From Subdoligranulum sp. (GTDB lineage: Bacteria > Bacillota > Clostridia > Oscillospirales > Ruminococcaceae): a DNA stretch of 16,031 nt. Both the position numbers and the translations under genes were made by a program. Positions 1-6,327 of this stretch are shown piece by piece. Each line of letters begins with the position of its first letter. Positions within the stretch are counted from its first letter, which is position 1. Where the stretch lies: contig SFIE01000041.1 in the NCBI GenBank assembly GCA_004555405.1, forward strand, positions 1-16,031, in the 5' to 3' direction. The notes beneath the pieces were generated by a model. It had not been told where the DNA came from. It saw only the letters and a program-made list of their open reading frames with translations, and ran no database searches.

Positions 1-44
1 AAAATCAATTTTTTTACAAATTTTTCTTCCGGTCGGCTGTTCTC

Positions 45-1403
45 TCAGGCCTTATGCGCCAAAATTCCTTCCAAGCGCGTAAAAAAGGTGATCACCGTTA
101 CCAGCGCCGCGCAGATATCGCTGACGGGCTCGGCCAAAAACACGGCAAACACAGGGTCAGGCAGCAGATGCGGCAAAATAAAGATGAGCGGGATCAGCAA
201 AATGATTTTTCGCAGGCAGGCCAGCAGCAGGCTCACCTTGGCCTGCCCAAGCGCCATGAAGGTTTGCTGGCAGGCTACCTGAAAGCCCATGGCAAAAATG
301 CCCGCCATATAAATGCGCATGGCCCATGCCGTATAGCCGATCAGTTCGGCATCGGCGGTGAAAATGCCTGCCACCGCGCGCGGCAGCAAAAGCATGAACG
401 CCCAAAAGATCGTGGTGTACCCGGCGCACAGGGCCAGTTCAAAACGGAACGCCTGCTTGACCCGCTCCTTGTTGCCTGCGCCGTAGTTAAAGCTGATCAC
501 CGGCTGACCGCCCTGACAAATGCCCTGCAGCGGCATCAGTGTAAGCTGCGATGCACTGGTGATCACCGTCATGGCACCCACCGCCAGATCGCCGCCGTAG
601 CGTGCCAGACTGGAATTAAAGCTGATGGAAAGCAGGCTTTCGGTGGAAAGCATAACGAACGAAGAAATTCCCAGTGCGATCACCGGGCGGATCACCGCCA
701 TATCCGGGCGGATCAGCTCTTTGCGCAATCGCAAAACGGTTTTTTTGCCGGTAAGAAAGCGCAGGATCCAAACAGCACCCACCGCCTGACTGAGCACCGT
801 GGCAATGGCTGCGCCGCGCACGCCAAGGCCGAACACAAATATAAAAACGGGGTCCAGCACAATGTTGATCGCCGCGCCGATCATGGTGGTGAGCATACTG
901 ATTTTGGCAAAGCCCTGCGTGGTGATGAAAGGATTCATGCCCAAAACCACCAACACGAACACCGAGCCCAAGATATAAATGCGGCTATAGTCCAGCGCAT
1001 ACGGCAGCGTGATGTTGCTGGCGCCGAACCAGCGCAAAAGGGTGGGCGATGCGGCATAGAAAAACACCGTGAGCACCACGGAAAAGATCAGCAGCATACA
1101 AAAGCTGGCATTCACGATCTTTTCGGCAGTTTCCTTTTTTCCCTGCCCCAGCGCAATGGCCGTGCGGGGCGCACCGCCTGCGCCGATGACCATGGCAAAC
1201 GCATTGAGCAGCATGAGAATGGGCGCAAACAGGCCCACGCCCGTAAGCGCCGCCGCACCGATGCCCGGAATGTGGCCGATATAGATCCTATCTACAATGT
1301 TGTAAAGCAGATTGACCACCTGCGCCACCACGGCAGGGATCATAAGCTGCAGCAGCAGTTTCGGCACGCTGCCCGTGCCCATATCCTGTTTTTGGGAATT
1401 CAA
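45..1403 (-). CDS. MATE family multidrug/Na+ antiporter (intact)
   Basis: Polytopic inner-membrane exporter of the MATE family, which exports cationic drugs or metabolites in exchange for Na+ or H+. About 452 residues with roughly twelve hydrophobic segments, the normal family length. Family hallmarks are visible: the N-terminal MGTGSVPKLLLQL stretch, NLLYNIVDRIYIG in TM1, and GAAINIVLDPVFIFVFG followed by RGAAIATVLSQ, which precedes the second half. The start is a call: the open frame extends to a TTG at 1430 with no RBS, but the TTG at 1401-1403 has AGAGG seven bases upstream and gives MNSQKQDMGTG, the usual MATE N-terminus. It begins 36 bases after the RNase M5 gene and is the last gene seen in the alaS-led cluster. 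The substrate cannot be read from sequence. A broken relative lies at 12819-13154. Confidence 0.9.
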   Translation of the reverse strand: MNSQKQDMGTGSVPKLLLQLMIPAVVAQVVNLLYNIVDRIYIGHIPGIGAAALTGVGLFAPILMLLNAFAMVIGAGGAPRTAIALGQGKKETAEKIVNASFCMLLIFSVVLTVFFYAASPTLLRWFGASNITLPYALDYSRIYILGSVFVLVVLGMNPFITTQGFAKISMLTTMIGAAINIVLDPVFIFVFGLGVRGAAIATVLSQAVGAVWILRFLTGKKTVLRLRKELIRPDMAVIRPVIALGISSFVMLSTESLLSISFNSSLARYGGDLAVGAMTVITSASQLTLMPLQGICQGGQPVISFNYGAGNKERVKQAFRFELALCAGYTTIFWAFMLLLPRAVAGIFTADAELIGYTAWAMRIYMAGIFAMGFQVACQQTFMALGQAKVSLLLACLRKIILLIPLIFILPHLLPDPVFAVFLAEPVSDICAALVTVITFFTRLEGILAHKA

Positions 1404-1439
1404 ATATATTCCTCTTTTCTTAGTTATCAAGTCGGCTGC

Positions 1440-2078
1440 TTATGGTTTCTGTGGTTCTGTCAGGCCCATCTTTTGCAGCGTTTCTTCCAGCTGGCTGCGG
1501 GTATAAAGCGTATTCAGCACCTCGACCAAAGCCTTTTTGGAAAGTCTGGGCGGCAGATCCAGCGCCTGTAAAAAAGCGCGGCGGCGTTCACTGCTGCCCT
1601 CGCCCCCCGAAAGCCCCCATTCATACAGATCATAATAGGTAACAGGCTGCTGCGCAGCCGTGGGCTTTTCCGGCGCAGGGGCCTGCCCGGCCTCGGGCAA
1701 AAGCGCACCGGCATTTTCCAGTGCGCGCAGAATATCGGCATCCGATACGCCTTCCACACCCAAAAGCCCCTCCTTGCCGGGAAGTGCCTTGCGGCGTTCT
1801 TTGCCGGGCCGGGCCGGAATAAACGCCTGCCGCACATATTCCTCTCCGCAAAAATTCATCACATAATTGCGGATCTGAAAGCCGGCGCGGTCTGAATCCG
1901 TTAAGATCGTAAGGCCCTGCTCACGGGCGATCCTGCGCAAAAATTCTCGCTTTTCTTTGTCGGCATAAATGTCAAAGCCGCCGCTGATCAAAATCAGCCC
2001 ATCCACAAGGTTTGCCAGCTTGGAGGCATCGTATTTGCCCTCCACCAGCACAGCGCCCCGCAATGTGCGTTTTGGCAT
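1440..2078 (-). CDS. rnmV: Ribonuclease M5 (5S rRNA maturation), Toprim plus DUF4093
   Basis: RNase M5 cleaves precursor 5S rRNA to its mature ends in Firmicutes, acting on the 5S-L18 complex in the cytoplasm. The 212-residue protein opens with a Toprim domain: VEGKYDASK at 12-20 carries the catalytic glutamate, TDSDRAGF at 60-67 carries the metal-binding D-x-D, and GKEGLLGVEGV at 101-111 is the typical family stretch. After an Ala/Pro-rich linker at about 125-145 comes a helical C-terminal domain (about 148-205) matching the RNase M5 C-terminal domain DUF4093, making it longer than the approximately 186-residue Bacillus enzyme. ATG start; GGGAG lies about 13 bases upstream and a GAGA stretch is closer. 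It starts 30 bases after holA ends. The usual partner ksgA does not follow; a MATE gene does. Confidence 0.9.
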   Translation of the reverse strand: MPKRTLRGAVLVEGKYDASKLANLVDGLILISGGFDIYADKEKREFLRRIAREQGLTILTDSDRAGFQIRNYVMNFCGEEYVRQAFIPARPGKERRKALPGKEGLLGVEGVSDADILRALENAGALLPEAGQAPAPEKPTAAQQPVTYYDLYEWGLSGGEGSSERRRAFLQALDLPPRLSKKALVEVLNTLYTRSQLEETLQKMGLTEPQKP

Positions 2079-2108
2079 ACTGATCTCTATCTCCCTTTTT
2101 CTCTGTTT

Positions 2109-3131
2109 TTATCGTGCCGATTGCTGGGCCGCCAGCGCACACAGCGCTGCCTGCATCAAAATGGGCTTGCGGTCATCCGGCACGGATTTAAGCTGGCTGT
2201 CCAGCTGCAAAAGGATCTTCAGGCACTCCCGCAGGCGCGTTCTGCCCATTCGGCTGGCAAGCGTTTGCCGTTTGGTCAGCCGGAAAGCGCTGCGATAGCC
2301 AAAGTCCTTGGCGATCAGCTTGCTGTCCTTTCCCCTTGCCGCACACAGGCGGTACATATCCAGATAGCCTGTGGCCAGCGCTGCCGAAATGGCAATGGGC
2401 TCGTTTTGCAGGCGCAGAAGCACTTCCAGCTTTTGCAGCGCCTGTGCGGTTTTGCCGCGGTTCAGCAACTCCGCCATATCAAACACATCGGCATCCAGGC
2501 TGCGCGTGCCCAGCTCGCGGATCATATCCTGCGTGATCTCGCCGTAATCGGCATAGGCGGCCAGCTTATCCACCTCGTTTTGCAAAAGCGCGGCATCCGG
2601 GCCGCAGTTTTCCAAAAGCAGCGCCGCTGCCGGTGCGCCGATCGAGGCCCCCTGCCCCGCCGCCCAGGAGGCGATCATTTTTTTCAGCTCAGCTTCGGTG
2701 GGCTTTGCCAAAAGCTCGCCCATGCCCAGCTTGCCGCAGAGCTCCAAAAGGCGCTGCTCGGCCTTGTTCAGGCTGGGCTTGCCCCAGTTTTCGGCGATTT
2801 GGCAGGTGAGCACCAGCACCGAGTTTTCGGCGCCGGAAAAAATATCGCACAGCTCTTTAAAATCGGCCTCTTTATAGGCCGAGGGCCTGAGCAGCGGCAA
2901 GTAAATGATACGCTTTGTGCTGAAAAACGAGATCGTGCCTGCCGCCAATACGATCTCCTCGATTTGAGGCGCAGGACCGTCCAGCCGGGTAACCTCGGTT
3001 TCATCGCCGCCCAAAAGCGCAATGGTTTTCTCCCCCGCCTGTTCCAGCTGGCCAGCATCGGGCGAAAAAAAGCCGAATACCGGCAGTTCCTTCTGCACCG
3101 CCTCTTTTAAGCGTTTTTCATTCAGCGCCAT
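2109..3131 (-). CDS. holA: DNA polymerase III delta subunit (clamp loader)
   Basis: The delta subunit of the clamp loader opens the beta sliding clamp for loading at primed DNA. The 340-residue length matches HolA/YqeN. Visible family traits are the N-terminal hydrophobic segment leading into PVFGFFSPDAGQLEQAGEK, the STKRIIYLPLL strand near residue 70, an alpha-helical middle part with ALLLENCGPDAALLQNEVDKLAAY, and the C-terminal collar domain with LDADVFDMAELLNRGKTAQALQKLEVLL. The frame is open up to 3218, but the ATG at 3129-3131 is preceded by GGGGGTGAGA and gives the usual MALNEKRLKEAV start. This start overlaps the end of comEC by 14 bases, so the two are probably translationally coupled. 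comEC-holA adjacency is a long-known Firmicutes arrangement; here RNase M5 rather than rpsT comes next. Confidence 0.92.
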   Translation of the reverse strand: MALNEKRLKEAVQKELPVFGFFSPDAGQLEQAGEKTIALLGGDETEVTRLDGPAPQIEEIVLAAGTISFFSTKRIIYLPLLRPSAYKEADFKELCDIFSGAENSVLVLTCQIAENWGKPSLNKAEQRLLELCGKLGMGELLAKPTEAELKKMIASWAAGQGASIGAPAAALLLENCGPDAALLQNEVDKLAAYADYGEITQDMIRELGTRSLDADVFDMAELLNRGKTAQALQKLEVLLRLQNEPIAISAALATGYLDMYRLCAARGKDSKLIAKDFGYRSAFRLTKRQTLASRMGRTRLRECLKILLQLDSQLKSVPDDRKPILMQAALCALAAQQSAR

Positions 3132-5220
3132 ATACGATCTCACCCCCTGTAAAGGCAACGCTTTTTCCGGGCCGCACACGCACCGCAGGGCTGTAGCTGC
3201 CCCAGTACACCACGGCATCGTTTGCGGTTTCCATTTTAAATTTTGTGCTTTTGGTCAGCACGGTATCCGGCAAAATGCCGCTTGGCACGGCAGCACCCGC
3301 CGCAAAAACATCCAGCGTGACCGGCTCGCGAAGCTGCGGCTTGCCGGTGCTTACAGCCAGCTGCCAACCCGCAATATCCACGGCAGCCAAAGCCCCCTGC
3401 TTTTCCACCAGCGTTTGCAGGCATACGCCGGGCCAGATCGAAATTTGCCCGCTTTCGGTTTCTGCCAGCACCAGGCTCTGCTTGGCCTGCGGCAGTTTGG
3501 CATTGCCGGGCTGCAGCCGCAGATCCACAGCAAGATCCGGCCTTGGCAGGCCATGGTTATCCAAATAGTTTTCCACCGAGCGGCGGTTGCTTTCTCCGCC
3601 GCGAAAAAGCACGGCCGAGTGCGCATTCTGCGTAACCACAAGGCACGGTGCGGCGCGATTGCCCACCAAAGTAAGCTCCACCACATCTTTTTGAAACACT
3701 GCGCCCAGCCCCAGTGCCAGGGCGAGCGCCAGCGGGATCACGGCTGCCAGCCAGCGCCAGCGCATTCTGTACCACGCCAGCCACACCAAGGCGGCCAGCA
3801 CCGCCAGCACCAGGCAGGTGTAGCTTTGGGGCAGCGGCAGGCGCGAAAAGGGCAGCGCGGCACAGGCCCCGGCCGCTGCGCGCAGCAGGCGCAAAAGCAG
3901 CTCCAGCAGCAGGCTGAAGCCGCGGTAGATCGGCAAAAGCGGCGGCAGCATTCCCGCCGCGATCACACAAAAGCCCAGCAGCAGGATATACGGCACCATC
4001 CACATGGTAAGCAGATTGCCCAGAATGCCCGCCCCGCTGACCGCCATGCCGTGCGTCAAAAGCACCGGCACCACGCACACCGAGGCAAGCCCGGCCCCCA
4101 TCAGCGGGATCGCCAGCTTTTTCGCTGCCCGGCGCACAGCGCGGCGAAAAACCGACTCCGGCTTTTGCTCCAGCCATTCATACCCCTGCCGGTCAAGGCG
4201 TTCGGCGATCTCATAGCACCACACCATGCCGAGCGCCGCCGCAAAAGACAGCTGCATGCCGATATCACAAAGGCGAAACGGATTTGCAAGGCAGATCAAA
4301 ACGCCCGAAACCGCCATATTGGTAAGCCCATCGGCGCGTTGGATCAGCATGGCCGCCGTGTAGCACAAAATGGCCGTAATGCCTGCACGGGTCACCGAGG
4401 CCGTAAATCCGGTAAGCGCCATCATAAACAGCGCAACGGCCATGGAGGCCAGCGCTCTTGCCCGGCGGCGGCGCGAATCGGGGCGGTTCAAAAGGCCGCA
4501 CAGCATGGTCACATGCAGGCCGGAAACCACCAGTAAATGCGAAATGCCCGCCCGGCTCATCAGCCTTTGAAACGCCCTGTCCAGATGCGAGCGGTCACCC
4601 ACCACCATGGCTGCAGCCGCTGCGCCGTTTTCAGGCGAAAGATAGCGCCGAAGCACATGAGAAAGCCGCATACGCAGCCGGTAAAACAAAGCCGAAGATC
4701 CATGGCTTTCGCCCCGGTATGCGTAGCCGCCCTCATAAACTGCTGCGGCATACGCGCCCTTGGCGTAATAGGTGTTCCGGTCTTCTTTTTCCGGCTGCTG
4801 TAAAGTCAGCTGCAGTTCTGCCCGTTCGTAGGGGCTCATTTCGGGGCAGCGCTCCGCGTAAACGCGGAAATTTGCCTTTTGGCCCTGCCACTGTTCCACC
4901 TGCAGAACCGCGCGCACAAACCCATCCTCCCCTGTATCGGAAACCTCGCGCGCTGTAACCAACGCCGTGCCGGTTTGGTTCAGCCGTGCCTGCACCGGGC
5001 CAAACGCCAGCCGCTGCCACGCGGCAAAGGCAAGCAGCGCGGCTGCACCGCCTGCCAGCACGATGACAAAATAGTCGCGCTGGCCGCCGCGCACCGTGCG
5101 CAGCAAAAACATACCGGCCAAAAACATACCTGCTGCCCACAAAAGCGGCGGCAGGTAAATTGCGGCCAGCAAAGCCAGAAGATAGCTGATTCCAAACAGT
5201 GCCAGCGGACGAGCGACCAT
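3118..5220 (-). CDS. comEC: ComEC/Rec2-type DNA uptake channel with a degenerate C-terminal MBL-like domain
   Basis: ComEC forms the membrane channel through which single-stranded DNA enters during natural transformation. 700 residues: two N-terminal membrane segments, an extracytoplasmic DUF4131-like OB region (about 70-170), then the competence domain with the signature GISHLLVVSGLHVTML at about 225-240, VTRAGITAIL near 277-284 and multiple membrane helices to about 505. Residues about 510-700 sit where most ComECs have a metallo-beta-lactamase-like domain, but no HxHxDH motif is present: the corresponding segment reads RPDLAVDLRLQPGN. ATG start with AAGGGA upstream. It follows the APRT-like gene after a 66-base gap with a hairpin and overlaps holA by 14 bases. 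Pilus and other com genes are not in the window, so competence itself is not shown. Confidence 0.9.
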   Translation of the reverse strand: MVARPLALFGISYLLALLAAIYLPPLLWAAGMFLAGMFLLRTVRGGQRDYFVIVLAGGAAALLAFAAWQRLAFGPVQARLNQTGTALVTAREVSDTGEDGFVRAVLQVEQWQGQKANFRVYAERCPEMSPYERAELQLTLQQPEKEDRNTYYAKGAYAAAVYEGGYAYRGESHGSSALFYRLRMRLSHVLRRYLSPENGAAAAAMVVGDRSHLDRAFQRLMSRAGISHLLVVSGLHVTMLCGLLNRPDSRRRRARALASMAVALFMMALTGFTASVTRAGITAILCYTAAMLIQRADGLTNMAVSGVLICLANPFRLCDIGMQLSFAAALGMVWCYEIAERLDRQGYEWLEQKPESVFRRAVRRAAKKLAIPLMGAGLASVCVVPVLLTHGMAVSGAGILGNLLTMWMVPYILLLGFCVIAAGMLPPLLPIYRGFSLLLELLLRLLRAAAGACAALPFSRLPLPQSYTCLVLAVLAALVWLAWYRMRWRWLAAVIPLALALALGLGAVFQKDVVELTLVGNRAAPCLVVTQNAHSAVLFRGGESNRRSVENYLDNHGLPRPDLAVDLRLQPGNAKLPQAKQSLVLAETESGQISIWPGVCLQTLVEKQGALAAVDIAGWQLAVSTGKPQLREPVTLDVFAAGAAVPSGILPDTVLTKSTKFKMETANDAVVYWGSYSPAVRVRPGKSVAFTGGEIVYGAE

Positions 5221-5241
5221 TTCACATTCCCTTTTAGCAAT

Positions 5242-5275
5242 CTGCCGCAGGCGGAATCACTTTCGCCTGCGGCAG
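5242..5275 (-). terminator. Perfect 12-bp hairpin between the APRT-like gene and comEC, no U-tract
   Basis: CTGCCGCAGGCG at 5242-5253 and its exact reverse complement at 5264-5275 enclose a 10-base loop. On the minus strand the stem is followed by ATTGCTAAAAGG, not a U-run, so it is at best a weak or factor-assisted terminator. It could equally be an RNA processing or stabilising stem. The comEC RBS begins about ten bases after it. Confidence 0.45.
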
Positions 5276-5286
5276 AGGATCAGTTT

Positions 5287-5829
5287 TTATTCGTGGAAAA
5301 AGAGCGGCAGGGTTTGCAGGAAGAAAATATCCTTGCGCTCAGCGGCGTTGCCCTCGGCCAGCACGGCGCAGCGCCCCACAATGGTGCCGCTGCTTTTGGA
5401 AACCAGTGCTTCGATGGCGTGCATGCTGCCGCCGGTGCTGATCACATCATCCACCAGCAAAAGGCGCTTGCCGTTCATCTGGTCAATATCCGACTGATCG
5501 ATTACCAGCGTTTGCTTGTTGGCGGTGGTGATGGACTGATCGTCGATCTTGACAGGGTTCTTCATGTAAAGCTTTACACCTTTACGAGCCGTAATATAAG
5601 GCTTGCCGCTCTGACGGCTCATTTCATAGGCCAGAGGAATGCCCTTGGCCTCGGCAGTAACCAGCACGTCAAACTCGGGTGCCTTGGCCAGAAGCTCTTT
5701 GGCACAGGCAATGGTAAGCTCCACATCGTTGAACATAATAAACGCCGCAATGGACATTTTTTCGTTCAAACGGCACACAGGCAGTTTTCGGGTAAGCCCT
5801 GCCACCTGCAGAGTATAAAATTCATCCAT
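5287..5829 (-). CDS. Type I phosphoribosyltransferase, adenine phosphoribosyltransferase-like
   Basis: Soluble 180-residue enzyme of the type I PRTase fold, which transfers ribose-5-phosphate from PRPP to a nitrogenous base in nucleotide salvage. The PRPP-binding signature LLLVDDVISTGGS is at 123-135. VLVTAEAKGIPLAYEM at about 56-70 and ITARKGVKLYMK at 79-90 match the APRT-like group often labelled adenine phosphoribosyltransferase in Clostridia. The base specificity is not proven by sequence: it is not a close match to the classic short Apt enzymes, and xanthine or a regulatory role remain possible. ATG start with AAAGGA about ten bases upstream. It starts 45 bases after the HIT gene in the same direction. 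Confidence 0.82.
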   Translation of the reverse strand: MDEFYTLQVAGLTRKLPVCRLNEKMSIAAFIMFNDVELTIACAKELLAKAPEFDVLVTAEAKGIPLAYEMSRQSGKPYITARKGVKLYMKNPVKIDDQSITTANKQTLVIDQSDIDQMNGKRLLLVDDVISTGGSMHAIEALVSKSSGTIVGRCAVLAEGNAAERKDIFFLQTLPLFFHE

Positions 5830-5874
5830 GATCGCACATTCCTTTCTTTGGTTGCTCAGACTGCGGTGCCGCCC

Positions 5875-6216
5875 TTAGCCCGGAGGCCATGCAAGGCTGC
5901 GTTTTGCCAGCACATGAAAGTGCAAATGCTTTACACTCTGGCCGCCATCCTCGCCCACGTTGGTAACCACGCGATAGCCGTTTTCACAGCCCAGCTCGGC
6001 AGTCAGCTTGGCAATGGTAGCAAAAATGCGGCCCAGAAGCGCAGCGTCCTGCTCGGTAAGGCAGGCTGCAGAATCAATGTGTTTTTTGGGGATCACCAGA
6101 AAATGCACCGGTGCCTGCGGGTCAATATCGTAGTAGGCCAGGATCTCATCGTCCTCAAACAGCTTGTTCGAGGGGATCTCGCCGTTTGCGATTTTGCAGA
6201 AAAGACAATCTGCCAT
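5875..6216 (-). CDS. HIT family protein (HINT-like nucleotide hydrolase)
   Basis: Histidine-triad proteins of the HINT branch hydrolyse nucleoside phosphoramidates and adenylated intermediates, including aminoacyl-AMP. The 113-residue length is typical. The catalytic triad motif HLHFHVLA is at 97-104, with His101 the expected nucleophile region, followed by the HINT-type tail SLAWPPG. The N-terminus MADCLFCKIANGEIPS carries the Cys4/Cys7 pair found in many bacterial members. ATG start with AAAGGAGG nine bases upstream. It lies directly after alaS (111-base gap); since HINT enzymes can hydrolyse aminoacyl-adenylates, a link with the synthetase is attractive but only inferred. Confidence 0.92.
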   Translation of the reverse strand: MADCLFCKIANGEIPSNKLFEDDEILAYYDIDPQAPVHFLVIPKKHIDSAACLTEQDAALLGRIFATIAKLTAELGCENGYRVVTNVGEDGGQSVKHLHFHVLAKRSLAWPPG

Positions 6217-6249
6217 GATGCTATGCCTCCTTTATATTTTTGCAGGTGT

Positions 6250-6274
6250 GCTGCGGAAACAGCCTTTCCGCAGC
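6250..6274 (-). terminator. 10-bp hairpin after alaS, no U-tract
   Basis: GCTGCGGAAA at 6250-6259 pairs exactly with TTTCCGCAGC at 6265-6274 around a 5-base loop. On the minus strand the next bases are ACACCTGCAAAAATA, so a canonical U-tract is missing. A smaller stem (CACTG-CCG-CAGTG, 6300-6312) sits nearer to the alaS stop. These stems could attenuate or protect the message; full termination is doubtful. Confidence 0.35.
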
Positions 6275-6327
6275 CCCTGCCAAACGATTTTGTTTGCGGC
6301 ACTGCCGCAGTGATCGGGATGCCGCGC

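Noticed and set aside
1..44. Possible terminator or gene start after the MATE gene
   Set aside because: AT-rich with a short A/T run but no stem of useful length, and too close to the window edge to judge.
54..1571. A 505-codon plus-strand frame over the intact MATE gene
   Set aside because: Antisense to a clear transporter; the product is hydrophilic and extremely rich in His, Gln, Arg and Lys, typical of a reversed membrane-protein gene.
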